This document shows, piece after piece, positions 8,747-18,969 of a stretch of DNA of 64,000 nucleotides. Every line of letters begins with the position of its first letter. Position 1 is the first letter of the stretch. The translations under genes and the position numbers were made by a program. The stretch is from Blattabacterium cuenoti STAT (GTDB lineage: Bacteria > Bacteroidota > Bacteroidia > Flavobacteriales > Blattabacteriaceae), in assembly GCF_003573915.1 (NCBI RefSeq), contig NZ_AP014608.1, positions 62,001 to 126,000 on the forward strand, written 5' to 3'. The notes beneath the pieces were generated by a model. That model made no database searches and had not been told where the DNA came from. It worked only from the letters and a program-made list of their open reading frames with translations.

Positions 8747-11719
8747 ATGAAATCAGAAAAAACTAAAAAAATATATAAAAATTATAATCCAATCAAAAAT
8801 CTATTTCAAGGGAAAACATCTAGACGTGATTTTCTTAAGTGGATAGGATTTAGTACTGCTTCGGTAACTTTAGCTGCTTGTAAAGGTCCAGTTATAAAAT
8901 CTATTCCTTATGTAGTTAAACCAGAAGATATTACTCCAGGAATTCCAAATTATTATGCATCAACTATGATTGATACTTTCGATATAGGAAGTGTTTTAGT
9001 AAAAACGAGAGAAGGTCGTCCTATAAAAATAGAACCTAATTCTTCTTCCGATTTTTTTAATACAACTTCTGCAAGAATCCAATCTTCTTTATTTTCTCTT
9101 TACGACGAAGAAAGATTAAAAAATCCTATATTTAAAGGAAAAAAAAGTTCTTGGAAAGAAATAGATAATTATATTATTCAAAATTTGAAATTTTTATCTA
9201 AAATAAAAAAAAATATAGTTTTTCTTTCTTATTCTTTTCCAAGTTTTTCTACAAAAAAATTAATCCAAGATTTCAAAAAAAAATATCCTTGTACAAAATG
9301 GGTTACTTATGATCCTATTTCTTATTCCAAAGTTTTGGATGCTTCAGAAGAGATATTCGGAATTCGTGGTTTTCCATTCTTTGATTTAAATAAATCAAAA
9401 TTAATAATTTCATTTGATGCTGATTTTTTGGGAGACTGGAGTCCAGAGAATATGGCTAAATCTTACGTTCTTAATAGAAATCCCGAAAAAAAAATGATGC
9501 AACATATTCAAATAGAAAGTAATATGACGATAAGTGGAGCAAATGCAGATATTCGTTTATCTAAAAAACCTTCTGATATAAAAAAAATGTTGCTTGAAAT
9601 TTTTCAAAATATTTGTTTAGGAAAGCAGATAAAAGATAAAAATTCTGAAAAAATAGTTTCATTAATAAAAAAAATAGGATCTAAAAGTGTAATTCTTGCA
9701 GACGGAGATCAAGAGTCCTATGAATTATCTTTTTTAATTAATAAAAAAATTAATAGTAACGCACTTCAAAATGATAAATTTATTTTTTCAAAAGAAAGTA
9801 ATGATAAGGACTTCAAAAGTTTCTTGAAAGATTTAGAAAACGAAAATATTGGAGGTTTATTTATTCATAATGTTAATCCTATTTATAGTCTTCCATTGTC
9901 TCTTTCTAAAAAAGTAAAGGAATTTATAAAAAAAATCCCTCTAACAGTTTCGTTTTCTATGAATAAAAATGAAACTAATGAAAATATGGATATAATAGCG
10001 CCTATTCCTCATTGGTTAGAAAGTTGGGGAGACACTTATCCTATTACTAATATTTATACATTAATTCAGCCTACAATTCAATGTATTTTTAATACGAGAC
10101 AATTTCAAGATTCTTTAGTAATTTGGAGTGGGATTCAAGAAAAAAATTATTACGAGTATTTGAAAAAAATTTGGGAAAAAAATATTATTCCAAAATCCAA
10201 TGTTTCTTCTTTTAATGAAGCTTTATTTCATGGTGTAGTAAAGACTAAAAATCATAAACCTATTTTAAATAATCTTTCAAAAAAAATAAACCAAAAAATA
10301 AGGAAATATGAAAAAAAAATAATTTATCCAAAAAAAATAGAAAAAAATTTTGAACTTAAATTATATACTAAAATTAGTATGGGAGATGGAAATCAATATA
10401 ATAATCCTTGGTTACAAGAACTTCCAGATCCGATTACACGTACTACTTGGGAAAATTATTTAACTATATCATACTTTGATGCAAATAAAATGGAATTAAA
10501 AAATTGGAATTCTGGAGATGGATCTTTAAATGGAAATTGTGTTGATTTAATCAAGAATAATCAAACAATCATACATGATATTCCTGTTTTTATTCAACCT
10601 GGTCAAGCTATAGGATCTTTAGGTTTTTCTTTTGGTTATGGTCAAGAAAAAGGAAAATTAACTAAAATTACTCAAGGAACAAATGCTTACAGAAGCTATG
10701 AAAATTTTTTCGTAATACAAAATAATATACAACTTAGAAAAGTAAATAAAATACATAAGTTTTCTTGCGTGCAATTACACCACACGATGGTAGGAAGAAA
10801 TTTGGTGAAAGAAACAGATTTAAATTTATTTTTAAATAATCCAAAAGAAGTTTGGAATGAAAAAGAAAAAATTTCAACTCATAAAGGAATGCTTTCTCCA
10901 GATAAAATTTCTATTTGGAATCAAAATTATAAAAAAAACGAAAAAAGAAACGGGCATCATTTTAATTTATCCATAGATTTAAATGCTTGTATTGGATGTG
11001 GGGCTTGTATTATTGCATGTCATTCTGAAAATAATGTTCCTGTAGTTGGAAAAGAAGAAATAGAAAAATATAGAGATATGCATTGGTTACGTGTAGATAG
11101 ATATTATTTTCCAGATGATTCATCTAAAGAAAAAACAAAAAAAAATGAAGATAACATTTATGAGAATCCAAAAGTAGTTTTTCAACCTATTATGTGTCAA
11201 CATTGTGATAATGCACCTTGTGAATCTGTGTGTCCAGTTGGAGCCACTTCTCATGGAAAACAAGGACAAAATATGATGACTTATAATCGTTGTATAGGAA
11301 CACGTTATTGTGCAAACAATTGTCCTTATAAAGTAAGACGATTTAATTGGTTTAATTATGTTAATAATCAAAAATTTGATTTCAACATGAATAATTCTTT
11401 AGGAAAAATGATGCTAAATCCAGATGTAGTTATCAGAACTAGAGGGGTTATGGAGAAGTGTTCTTTATGCATACAAAGAACACAATATGTCATAGGAATT
11501 GCAAAAAAAGAAAATAGAAAAGTTCAAGATAAAGAATTTGAAACAGCTTGTAGTATCTCTTGTCCTACTAAAGCTATCACTTTTGGTGATATAAACGATC
11601 CTACTAGCATTATTTCTAAAAAAGTAAAAAATTCTAGATCTTATAAACTATTAGAGTTTATAGGAGTAAGACCTAATGTATCTTATCAACTGAAAATTAG
11701 AAATAAAAATAAAAAATGA
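8747..11719 (+). CDS. actB: Alternative complex III subunit B, molybdopterin-oxidoreductase-like plus ferredoxin domain
   Basis: A 990-residue fusion. The N-terminus carries a twin-arginine sequence (SRRDFLKW, RR at 26-27) running into LAAC with Cys45, a possible Tat-exported lipoprotein signal. A long molybdopterin-oxidoreductase-like domain follows (about 60-730); in this family it normally binds no molybdenum. The last 250 residues are an NrfC-like ferredoxin domain with cysteine clusters near 748 (CIGCGACIIACH), 816 (CQHCDNAPCESVCP), 848 (CIGTRYCANNCP), 904 (CSLC) and 940 (CSISCP), enough for four Fe-S clusters. It transfers electrons from the quinol site to ActA/ActE. It lies 51 bases after actA and 27 before actC. 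Confidence 0.94.
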   Translation: MKSEKTKKIYKNYNPIKNLFQGKTSRRDFLKWIGFSTASVTLAACKGPVIKSIPYVVKPEDITPGIPNYYASTMIDTFDIGSVLVKTREGRPIKIEPNSSSDFFNTTSARIQSSLFSLYDEERLKNPIFKGKKSSWKEIDNYIIQNLKFLSKIKKNIVFLSYSFPSFSTKKLIQDFKKKYPCTKWVTYDPISYSKVLDASEEIFGIRGFPFFDLNKSKLIISFDADFLGDWSPENMAKSYVLNRNPEKKMMQHIQIESNMTISGANADIRLSKKPSDIKKMLLEIFQNICLGKQIKDKNSEKIVSLIKKIGSKSVILADGDQESYELSFLINKKINSNALQNDKFIFSKESNDKDFKSFLKDLENENIGGLFIHNVNPIYSLPLSLSKKVKEFIKKIPLTVSFSMNKNETNENMDIIAPIPHWLESWGDTYPITNIYTLIQPTIQCIFNTRQFQDSLVIWSGIQEKNYYEYLKKIWEKNIIPKSNVSSFNEALFHGVVKTKNHKPILNNLSKKINQKIRKYEKKIIYPKKIEKNFELKLYTKISMGDGNQYNNPWLQELPDPITRTTWENYLTISYFDANKMELKNWNSGDGSLNGNCVDLIKNNQTIIHDIPVFIQPGQAIGSLGFSFGYGQEKGKLTKITQGTNAYRSYENFFVIQNNIQLRKVNKIHKFSCVQLHHTMVGRNLVKETDLNLFLNNPKEVWNEKEKISTHKGMLSPDKISIWNQNYKKNEKRNGHHFNLSIDLNACIGCGACIIACHSENNVPVVGKEEIEKYRDMHWLRVDRYYFPDDSSKEKTKKNEDNIYENPKVVFQPIMCQHCDNAPCESVCPVGATSHGKQGQNMMTYNRCIGTRYCANNCPYKVRRFNWFNYVNNQKFDFNMNNSLGKMMLNPDVVIRTRGVMEKCSLCIQRTQYVIGIAKKENRKVQDKEFETACSISCPTKAITFGDINDPTSIISKKVKNSRSYKLLEFIGVRPNVSYQLKIRNKNKK

Positions 11720-11746
11720 AATGGAAAAAATGAAAAAGAAAAAATT

Positions 11747-13111
11747 ATGTTAAATCATTATGAATCCCCTATAAGACCTCCCTTAATTTTAGGAAAAAAA
11801 ACATTGAAAAATATTACCAATGATATACTTAATCCTATAAAAAATAAAGCAGGAAATCTATGGTGGATTTCTTTATTAATTTCTATTTTAGCTTTTTTGT
11901 GGGGGATAGGATGTATTTTTTATACAATTGGAACAGGTATAGGTGTATGGGGTTTGAATAAAACAATTAATTGGGCATGGGATATTACAAATTTTGTTTG
12001 GTGGGTTGGAATTGGTCATGCTGGAACTTTAATTTCAGCTGTTTTATTATTATTTCGTCAAAAATGGCGTTTATCTATTAATCGTTCAGCAGAAGCAATG
12101 ACAATTTTTGCCGTAATCCAAGCTGGATTGTTTCCTATTATTCATATGGGAAGACCATGGAATGCGCATTGGGTTTTACCCATTCCTAATCAATTTGGAT
12201 CTCTATGGCCGAATTTTAATTCCCCTTTGTTATGGGATGTTTTTGCAATTAGTACTTATTTTTCTGTTTCTACTGTTTTTTGGTTCATGGGTTTAATTCC
12301 AGATTTTGCAATGATACGAGATCGTATTTCAAATCCTTTTCAAAAAAAAATATATAATATTCTTAGTTTTGGATGGGGAGGAACATCAAAAGATTGGCAA
12401 AGATTTGAAGAATTATCTTTAATTTTAGCTGGTTTATGTACTCCATTAGTATTTTCTGTTCATACCATAGTTTCTTTTGATTTTTCTACTTCTGTAATTA
12501 AGGGGTGGCATAGCACGATTTTTCCTCCTTATTTTGTTGCAGGAGCTATATTTTCTGGTTTTGCTATGGTACAAACTTTACTAGGTGTAGCAAGAAAAGT
12601 TCTTTCTTTAGAGGATTATATTACAAGAAATCATATCGAATATATGAATATGATCATTTTGTTAACAGGAGGGATTGTTTTATTAGCTTATATTTCAGAA
12701 TTTATTCTTGCCTGGTATTCAGGAGATCCTTTCGAAAAATTTATTTATTTTTCTGTAGAAGCATCTAAAGGCCCATTTTGGTGGGCTTTTTGGGCATTAA
12801 TTATTTGTAATGTCATTATTCCTCAATTTTTATGGATTAAATATGTACGAAGAAGCTTTTTTTGGTCTTATCTCATAGCTATTTTCATAAATATTGGAAT
12901 GTGGTTTGAAAGATTTGACATTATTGTTTTAAATCTAAGTCATGATTATCTTCCTTCTTCTTGGGCAGGTTTTATTCCTTCATTTGTAGATGTTGGTATC
13001 TTTATAGGAACCATTGGTTTGTTTTTTATTCTTTACTTGTTATACATACGTGTTTTTCCTGTTATTTCACAATCAGAATTAAAAACAATATTGAATCCAG
13101 AAAAAAAATAG
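11747..13111 (+). CDS. actC: Alternative complex III subunit C, NrfD-like integral membrane protein
   Basis: A 454-residue polysulfide-reductase/NrfD-family protein with about ten membrane helices. Hydrophobic stretches begin near residue 38 and continue to the C-terminus, with Trp/His-rich loops (WWVGIGHAGTLISAVLLLF, HMGRPWNAHW) typical of the quinol-binding subunit. It forms the membrane core of the complex together with ActF. Its stop at 13109-13111 is followed after five bases by actD. The N-terminal cytoplasmic SPIRPPLILG stretch is usual for Bacteroidota ActC. Assignment is strong from sequence and operon position. Confidence 0.94.
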   Translation: MLNHYESPIRPPLILGKKTLKNITNDILNPIKNKAGNLWWISLLISILAFLWGIGCIFYTIGTGIGVWGLNKTINWAWDITNFVWWVGIGHAGTLISAVLLLFRQKWRLSINRSAEAMTIFAVIQAGLFPIIHMGRPWNAHWVLPIPNQFGSLWPNFNSPLLWDVFAISTYFSVSTVFWFMGLIPDFAMIRDRISNPFQKKIYNILSFGWGGTSKDWQRFEELSLILAGLCTPLVFSVHTIVSFDFSTSVIKGWHSTIFPPYFVAGAIFSGFAMVQTLLGVARKVLSLEDYITRNHIEYMNMIILLTGGIVLLAYISEFILAWYSGDPFEKFIYFSVEASKGPFWWAFWALIICNVIIPQFLWIKYVRRSFFWSYLIAIFINIGMWFERFDIIVLNLSHDYLPSSWAGFIPSFVDVGIFIGTIGLFFILYLLYIRVFPVISQSELKTILNPEKK

Positions 13112-13116
13112 TAATA

Positions 13117-13650
13117 ATGAAGAATATATGTTATGTACGTGCATTATATGATAATGATCATACATTAATAAATAATATAAAAATTATACAAAATCATAAT
13201 TATAACATATATGAAGTTTATTCTCCTTTTCCCATTCATAATTTAACTAAAGTGTTAAAACTAAAGAATACGAATTTATCCTTTTTATCTTTTATATATG
13301 GATTATTAGGATTTTTCATAGCTTGTGTATTAACTTGGTATACTATGATTTGGGATTGGCCTCAAAATATTGGAGGAAAACCTTCTTTTTCTTGGATTAT
13401 AAATCTTCCTTCTTTTATTCCTGTTATATTTGAATTTTCAATTTTTTTTTCTGCACATTTTATGTGTATTACTTATCTCATTCAATGTGGATTATATCCA
13501 GGTCGTGTATCAAAAAATCCAGATTTAAGAACTACCGATAATATGTTTTTAATAGAAATTCATACTGAAAAACATATCAAAAAATTAGTAAATCTATTGA
13601 AAAAAAATGGAGCAATAGAAGTTTCGATAAAAAATTATAAATCCAATTAA
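13117..13650 (+). CDS. actD: Alternative complex III subunit D (DUF3341)
   Basis: A 177-residue DUF3341 protein starting at the ATG at 13117. The frame is open further upstream, but that part overlaps actC out of frame and has no ActD similarity. A small soluble N-terminal ferredoxin-like fold (1-55) precedes two membrane helices (about 56-80 and 100-126), and a short C-terminal domain follows. ActD is a structural subunit that contacts ActB and ActC. The GRVSKNPDLRTTDNMFLIEI segment after the second helix is characteristic of the family. It sits 5 bases after actC and 7 before actE. Confidence 0.9.
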   Translation: MKNICYVRALYDNDHTLINNIKIIQNHNYNIYEVYSPFPIHNLTKVLKLKNTNLSFLSFIYGLLGFFIACVLTWYTMIWDWPQNIGGKPSFSWIINLPSFIPVIFEFSIFFSAHFMCITYLIQCGLYPGRVSKNPDLRTTDNMFLIEIHTEKHIKKLVNLLKKNGAIEVSIKNYKSN

Positions 13651-13657
13651 ATATTTT

Positions 13658-14281
13658 ATGAAAAAAAAATATTTCTACGAATTTATTATTATTTTAAATA
13701 TGATTTTATTTCTATCTATAGTAGAATCTTGTTGGTTTGATAAAAAAAAACCAAATATAGTATACATGCCAGATATGTATTACTCAGAAGCATATGAACC
13801 TTATTCAGATCCTTATTCTAATTACAATAATAAAAAAGAAAAAAATATTAAAATTCCTTTATTTTCAAAAGAAAAAACTTCTTCACTATCTCCAGTAGAA
13901 GGAACAATTTCTAGAAATAATTCGTTTCCTAATTTTAAAAATATCAAAAATAAAGGATTGAATTATTCAAAAAACATTATTCAAAATCCACTTATTAACA
14001 ATCATTACGAAAAAAAAGAAATTATAATAAAAAAAGGAAAAAAATTATATCAAATCAGTTGTTCTATATGTCATGGTAAAAATGGAGATGGACAAGGAGA
14101 TTTGGTTAAAAACGAAAAAATTTTTGGAATCCCTAATTATAAAGATAGAGATCTAACCGTTGGTAGTATTTATTATGTTATTACATATGGAAAGAATAAT
14201 ATGAATTCTTATGCTTCACAATTAAATGAAATAGACAGATGGAGGGTTTCAGAATATGTTATGTTTTTAAAAAATAAATAA
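13658..14281 (+). CDS. actE: Alternative complex III subunit E, mono-haem cytochrome c lipoprotein
   Basis: A 207-residue periplasmic cytochrome. The N-terminal hydrophobic stretch ends in a lipobox-like SIVESC (Cys about 28), so it is probably a lipoprotein. A low-complexity spacer (about 30-120) leads to a single cytochrome c domain with CSICHGKNGDGQGDL and a distal Met (NNMNSYASQL) as likely axial ligand. In the complex it takes electrons from ActA and hands them to the oxidase. It starts 7 bases after actD, and actF begins two bases after its stop. Confidence 0.9.
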   Translation: MKKKYFYEFIIILNMILFLSIVESCWFDKKKPNIVYMPDMYYSEAYEPYSDPYSNYNNKKEKNIKIPLFSKEKTSSLSPVEGTISRNNSFPNFKNIKNKGLNYSKNIIQNPLINNHYEKKEIIIKKGKKLYQISCSICHGKNGDGQGDLVKNEKIFGIPNYKDRDLTVGSIYYVITYGKNNMNSYASQLNEIDRWRVSEYVMFLKNK

Positions 14282-14283
14282 AT

Positions 14284-15510
14284 ATGTATCAATTTTATGC
14301 AATGAATAAAAAAAAATTCATCATTTTAATAATGATTATCGTAGGTTTTTTTTTTCTATTTTTAGAAAGAATATTTCTTTATAATAAAAATATTTCTATC
14401 ACAAACAATCATAATCCTTGGATCGCTTTATATATTTCTATTTTTTATTTTACTTCTATATCTTTAGGAACATTATTTTTTTTAGGAATACAGAACGTAT
14501 CAAAATCAGGTTGGTCTGTAATTATCCATCCTATAATGGAAGAAATCTCTTCTTTTATTCCATATGGAGGAATTATGATCCTTATTATTTTTCTATTAAA
14601 TACAATGGATATTGTTCATATATTTCATTGGATGAATTTAGATTTGTATAACCCTATTTATTTAAATAATGATAAAATTGTTTCTAGTAAGAGATTTTTT
14701 TTGAATACTCCATTTTTCTTAGTAAGAAGTGTTCTTTATATATTAATATGCAGTTTTTTTTATTCAAAAATAAAAAAAATATCTTGTAGATTATATATAA
14801 CACATTCGTTAAATGATTATAAAAAATTATATTTCGTATCTATTATTTTTATTATATTTTTTTCTGTTATTTCCATATTTATGATATGGGATTGGGTTAT
14901 GTTTTTAAATCCACATTGGTTAAGTACTTTATTGAGTTGGTATGTTTTGAGTAGTTTCATAATAACAGGAATAAGTACTGTTACAATAATCGCTATCTTT
15001 TTGAATAAAAAAGGATTATTTCCTTTATTTAGAAAAAGTCATCTACATGACCTTAGTAAATATTTATTTTCCGGTAGTTTATTATGGACTTATTTATGGT
15101 TTTCACAATTTTTTTTATATTGGTATGGAAATATTCCAGAGGAAATTACATATTTTGTAAAGAGAGAAGAAATTTATTATTCTATTCATTTTTGGATGCT
15201 GATTCCTAATTTTTTAATTCCTTTTTTTTGTTTAATGAGTAGTAAAAATAAATCAAATTACAAAATAGTTTTTTCAATTTCTTTAATATTATTAATAGGT
15301 CATTATATTGATATATATAATTTAATTGCACCAGATATTTTTAGTAAAAATGTAAATATCTGTATACTTGAAATCATAGGTTCTATATTAATCATAGGAG
15401 CTTTTTTTATTTATATTTTATTTTCAAATTTTAGTAAAAGAAAACTTAATTCTTCTGAAGGAAATCCTTTTTTTCAGGAAAGCAAAAATTATACATATCC
15501 TTATATGTAA
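14284..15510 (+). CDS. actF: Alternative complex III subunit F, NrfD-like membrane protein
   Basis: A 408-residue integral membrane protein with about ten hydrophobic helices, the second NrfD-like subunit of alternative complex III. The WIALYISIFYFTSISLGTLF helix and the IWDWVMFLNPHWLSTLLSWY segment are typical of ActF. Either Met1 or Met7 (14302) could be the start; the first lies two bases after actE. It closes the operon. A small hairpin (TACATAT, loop CCTT, ATATGTA, 15492-15509) covers its stop codon without an obvious T-run. The usual downstream cytochrome oxidase genes do not follow; the next genes are on the other strand. Confidence 0.92.
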   Translation: MYQFYAMNKKKFIILIMIIVGFFFLFLERIFLYNKNISITNNHNPWIALYISIFYFTSISLGTLFFLGIQNVSKSGWSVIIHPIMEEISSFIPYGGIMILIIFLLNTMDIVHIFHWMNLDLYNPIYLNNDKIVSSKRFFLNTPFFLVRSVLYILICSFFYSKIKKISCRLYITHSLNDYKKLYFVSIIFIIFFSVISIFMIWDWVMFLNPHWLSTLLSWYVLSSFIITGISTVTIIAIFLNKKGLFPLFRKSHLHDLSKYLFSGSLLWTYLWFSQFFLYWYGNIPEEITYFVKREEIYYSIHFWMLIPNFLIPFFCLMSSKNKSNYKIVFSISLILLIGHYIDIYNLIAPDIFSKNVNICILEIIGSILIIGAFFIYILFSNFSKRKLNSSEGNPFFQESKNYTYPYM

Positions 15511-15594
15511 ATATTATATATTTAACTTTCTTTTCAAGAAAAAATGTCAATTTATGTTTTGTAATAAAGATAATTTTTATATTGAAAAATAAAT

Positions 15595-16281
15595 CTATTT
15601 TTTATCTTTTATAAAATTCATAATGGATTTATTAGAACCAAAAAGAGTTAAAATATCCCCCTGTTGTAAAACAGTATCTCCTGTAACTAATCCTATGACT
15701 TTTCTTGTATGAGTTTCTTTAGATGATAATGGATGATGCGTATCTCGTATTACAGTAATTAAAGAAACAGAATATTTTTGTGTCAATTTTAAACTTCTAA
15801 CAGATTTTCCACTAAAAGAAGAAGGAGAAAAAACTTCTGCTATAGAATGTTTATTATCTATTCTAAAATAATCTAAAGCATAATTAAAAGATATTTGTTT
15901 AGTTAATCGGAACGCAGCATCTTGTTCTGGATGAATTACATCATTAATCCCCATAGCTTCTAATATTGTATCATGTATTTTAGATAAAGATCTACTTACA
16001 ATTCTCAAATGTTTATACTTCTTAAGTATAGCTGTTGTTACTATTGATGATCCTTCGTTTTCTCCAATTGCTACAATCCCTAAATCCGCTTGTTGAATAG
16101 GCAATACTTTGTAAGCTGCTTCATTATTTGCATCCATACATACTACATTCGCTATATGATCTTTCAAGAGATCTATTTTTTCCATTTTATGGTCTATCCC
16201 AAAAACTTCATGTCCATTATCTGTTAAGTTAAGTGCTAAAGATCTTCCAAAATTTCCTAATCCAATAATTATAATTTTCAT
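15595..16281 (-). CDS. trkA: Potassium uptake regulatory subunit TrkA/KtrA
   Basis: A 228-residue cytoplasmic RCK protein that gates the adjacent potassium channel subunit. A Rossmann nucleotide-binding motif GLGNFG (7-12) opens the RCK_N domain (1-120), with an acidic Asp after beta-2 (GIDHKMEK). The RCK_C ligand domain covers about 135-228 (GDTVLQQGDILTLFG near the end). The length matches single-module KtrA rather than the two-module E. coli TrkA. It follows the membrane subunit gene by 24 bases, so the two form one transcription unit. Confidence 0.9.
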   Translation of the reverse strand: MKIIIIGLGNFGRSLALNLTDNGHEVFGIDHKMEKIDLLKDHIANVVCMDANNEAAYKVLPIQQADLGIVAIGENEGSSIVTTAILKKYKHLRIVSRSLSKIHDTILEAMGINDVIHPEQDAAFRLTKQISFNYALDYFRIDNKHSIAEVFSPSSFSGKSVRSLKLTQKYSVSLITVIRDTHHPLSSKETHTRKVIGLVTGDTVLQQGDILTLFGSNKSIMNFIKDKK

Positions 16282-16305
16282 ATTTTCTGTTTACTTATTC
16301 TTTTT

Positions 16306-18063
16306 TTAATTAATAAGAATATTCCCTTTAGGAAATCTGTAATAATGATGGGAACCAATTTTATTTCTTCTCAATAAACCGATCATAACATTCAAAACTC
16401 CTATTCTTCCTAACAACATTATAAAAATTAAAATTAATTTGCTTCCATTTGATAAATTAGAAGTTATCCCTAAAGATAATCCTGCTGTAGAAAAGGCAGA
16501 AAAAACCTCGAAAATAATCGATAAAATATCTTTTTTTGGATCCAAAAAAATTATGATTAAAACACTTATGTATATAACCATTATAGATAGCATAATAATA
16601 GAAAAAGATAATCGAATCAATTCAGAAGGTATTTCTTTTCTTTGTATTTCTAATCTATTTTTTCCTATAGATAATGAAATAATATTCATTAATGCTAATG
16701 CAAAAGTACTTGTTTTTATTCCTCCCCCAGTAGAAGCCGGAGAAGCTCCTATCCACATCAAAAAAATAGTAAAAAAAATAGTAATTGGAGCTAAAGTGTT
16801 CATATTTAATACATGAAACCCAGCTGTTCTAGTTGTAGCTGAAGAAAAGAATGAAACAATCCACTTTCCATGAAAGGAAGAATGTTCGGAAAGAGAACCA
16901 TAATATTCACTAGCATAATAAAAAATAGTTCCAAAAAAAAGTAAATAAAAAGTTGTTAAAATAACAATTTTTGTATTTAAAGTTACTACATGTGCAGGGC
17001 ATCTAAGATCCTCATCTTTAAAAATTCTGAAAAAATATTTCTTGATAACTAACCATATATATGCAAAAAAATTAAATAAAATATTAAAACCTATTCCTCC
17101 CAATATTAATAAAAAAGCAATAATTAATTGAAATAAATAATTAAATCTAACAGATTTTGAATATAGTCCTTGACTTAAAGTAGAAAAACCACTATTACAA
17201 AAAGCGGATATAGAATGAAAAATAGAAAAAAATAAAAGATTATCAGATTCTATTGTATTTGCATTATTTTCAATAGAAAAATAAATTAACAAAGTTCCTA
17301 TAAATTCTACTGTTAAAGTAAACATAACTACTTTTACGGCTAAACTAAGAACGTTATTTGTCGTTTTTGTATTTAAAAAATTACTAATAAAAATGGCTTC
17401 TTTAAAAGAAAATCCATCTCTAAAAAAATAACTAAAAAAGGAAGTAATAGTTAAAATACCCAATCCCCCCAATTCTATTAGAATAAGTATAAAAATTTTA
17501 CCTAAATATGTAAAATCTTTAGCCGTATCTAATACGACTAAACCTGTTACACATACAGCGCTAGTAGAAGTAAATAAAGCATCTACAAATGATATTTTTT
17601 TTACTGTAGATGCTGGTAGCATTAACAAGATAGAACCTAAAAAGGATAAAAAAACAAAACTTGTAATAAATATAAAAGCAGGATTATGAATTTTAACATA
17701 TACTATTCGTATAAAATAAGTAATACGAATTAGAATATATAAAATTAAACTAATGAGTGTATAAATTTTAATATCTGAAATAACTCTTTCATTATAATAA
17801 GAAAAAATGAATATTTTTAGAAATGAAAGTATAAGAGAGAATATAAGAACAAAAAAAGATAAAAAAATCATGGATCTATAACCTTTTTCAAGATTTTTAT
17901 TAAAAAAAATAAAAAAGTGTAATATACTTGTTATTGATACAATTCCTAAAAGGATTTCTACATTAAAAAATCGAAAACTTTTCCATCCTAAAGAAAGAAT
18001 TATATAAATGAATATAATTGGAGTAAACATATCCAAAAAATTTTTAAATTTAATTTGGATCAT
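16306..18063 (-). CDS. trkH: Potassium uptake membrane subunit (TrkH/KtrB family)
   Basis: A 585-residue multi-pass K+ transporter. Four membrane-pore-membrane repeats are recognisable by filter-like segments, such as TSAVCVTGLVV (first pore), FCNSGFSTLSQG, TTRTAGFHVLNM and FSTAGLSLG, each with the Gly that lines the filter. The N-terminus carries an extra set of hydrophobic helices (about 1-130) compared with minimal KtrB. With trkA downstream it forms a complete uptake system. Upstream lie 239 bases without a convincing gene. Confidence 0.9.
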   Translation of the reverse strand: MIQIKFKNFLDMFTPIIFIYIILSLGWKSFRFFNVEILLGIVSITSILHFFIFFNKNLEKGYRSMIFLSFFVLIFSLILSFLKIFIFSYYNERVISDIKIYTLISLILYILIRITYFIRIVYVKIHNPAFIFITSFVFLSFLGSILLMLPASTVKKISFVDALFTSTSAVCVTGLVVLDTAKDFTYLGKIFILILIELGGLGILTITSFFSYFFRDGFSFKEAIFISNFLNTKTTNNVLSLAVKVVMFTLTVEFIGTLLIYFSIENNANTIESDNLLFFSIFHSISAFCNSGFSTLSQGLYSKSVRFNYLFQLIIAFLLILGGIGFNILFNFFAYIWLVIKKYFFRIFKDEDLRCPAHVVTLNTKIVILTTFYLLFFGTIFYYASEYYGSLSEHSSFHGKWIVSFFSSATTRTAGFHVLNMNTLAPITIFFTIFLMWIGASPASTGGGIKTSTFALALMNIISLSIGKNRLEIQRKEIPSELIRLSFSIIMLSIMVIYISVLIIIFLDPKKDILSIIFEVFSAFSTAGLSLGITSNLSNGSKLILIFIMLLGRIGVLNVMIGLLRRNKIGSHHYYRFPKGNILIN

Positions 18064-18302
18064 GGTTTTATATGATAAATTTTTTTCTATTTTCTTTCTA
18101 TGAATAGACTATACAAAAAATAAAAAATATTTTGAAACAAAAAAAATTTCTTTATTATATAATCACAAATATTAATAATATAAGAAAAGGTTTTTTTATA
18201 TAAAATCTTATCAACCATATAAAAAATGTAATACTTTTCCTAAGTTATGTCGTAGGATTTTTTTACTATATAGTTTTTTTTAAAAAATTATGTATTTCTT
18301 TT

Positions 18303-18947
18303 TTATAAGTAAAAAGGAATAAATTTTTCCATATTAGAAAAACTTTTTTTACAAAATTTTTTATAAGAAATAAGAGACATATCCATTGCAGATGGATTTT
18401 TGTAAAAAAAATTATTTTTTTTTGTAGAAAAAAATTTTTTTTTGAGAGAAAAAGTATTTCCTATGAAATGAACTTTTTTATATTTTTTTGAGATAGATTT
18501 AAAAAAATCGTCATCTAGTTTTTTTATTTTGATAGGATTTATTCTTTTTTTTGATTCATTAAATAATGAAATGTAGAAAAAATCAGATTTAGCATGTACC
18601 ATAGGTATCAAAAATCCTTTTTTTATAAAATTATAACCCATGACCATTATTGTCAACGTATCTACAGATAACAAGGGAATATTTAAAGCAGAACACAAAC
18701 CTCTAGCCGCCGATGCCCCTATTCTCAAAGAAGTATAGGATCCTGGTCCTTTGTTAACACAAACAGATTTTAAATCTTTAAGATGAATTCCGGAAATATT
18801 TATAACATATTGTATAAACGCATGCAATTTTTCGGAATGAAAATAATCTTCTGAAGATTCTTCTACAGAAGTTAAACATATTCCATTTTTAGCAATACTA
18901 ACTGAACAATTTTTAGTAGAAGTTTCTAAATTTAGGATTAAAGACAT
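18303..18947 (-). CDS. tsaB: tRNA N6-threonylcarbamoyladenosine biosynthesis protein TsaB
   Basis: A 214-residue ASKHA-fold protein (YeaZ) needed with TsaD and TsaE for t6A modification of ANN-decoding tRNAs. The start MSLILNLETSTKNCSVSIA and the GPGSYTSLRIGASAARGLC segment (from about residue 68) are diagnostic. The C-terminal half is Lys/Phe-rich and poorly conserved, as usual in this AT-rich genome. It is divergent from nadE, with 22 bases between the start codons. Confidence 0.9.
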   Translation of the reverse strand: MSLILNLETSTKNCSVSIAKNGICLTSVEESSEDYFHSEKLHAFIQYVINISGIHLKDLKSVCVNKGPGSYTSLRIGASAARGLCSALNIPLLSVDTLTIMVMGYNFIKKGFLIPMVHAKSDFFYISLFNESKKRINPIKIKKLDDDFFKSISKKYKKVHFIGNTFSLKKKFFSTKKNNFFYKNPSAMDMSLISYKKFCKKSFSNMEKFIPFYL

Positions 18948-18969
18948 ATTAAAAAATTTTATTTAAATA

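Noticed and set aside
12961..13116. A 52-codon 5' extension of actD
   Set aside because: It overlaps actC in another frame and does not resemble ActD; the ATG at 13117 gives the normal protein.
18064..18302. A possible degraded gene between trkH and tsaB
   Set aside because: No frame of useful length and no recognisable protein remnant; only AT-rich sequence and weak short repeats are seen.
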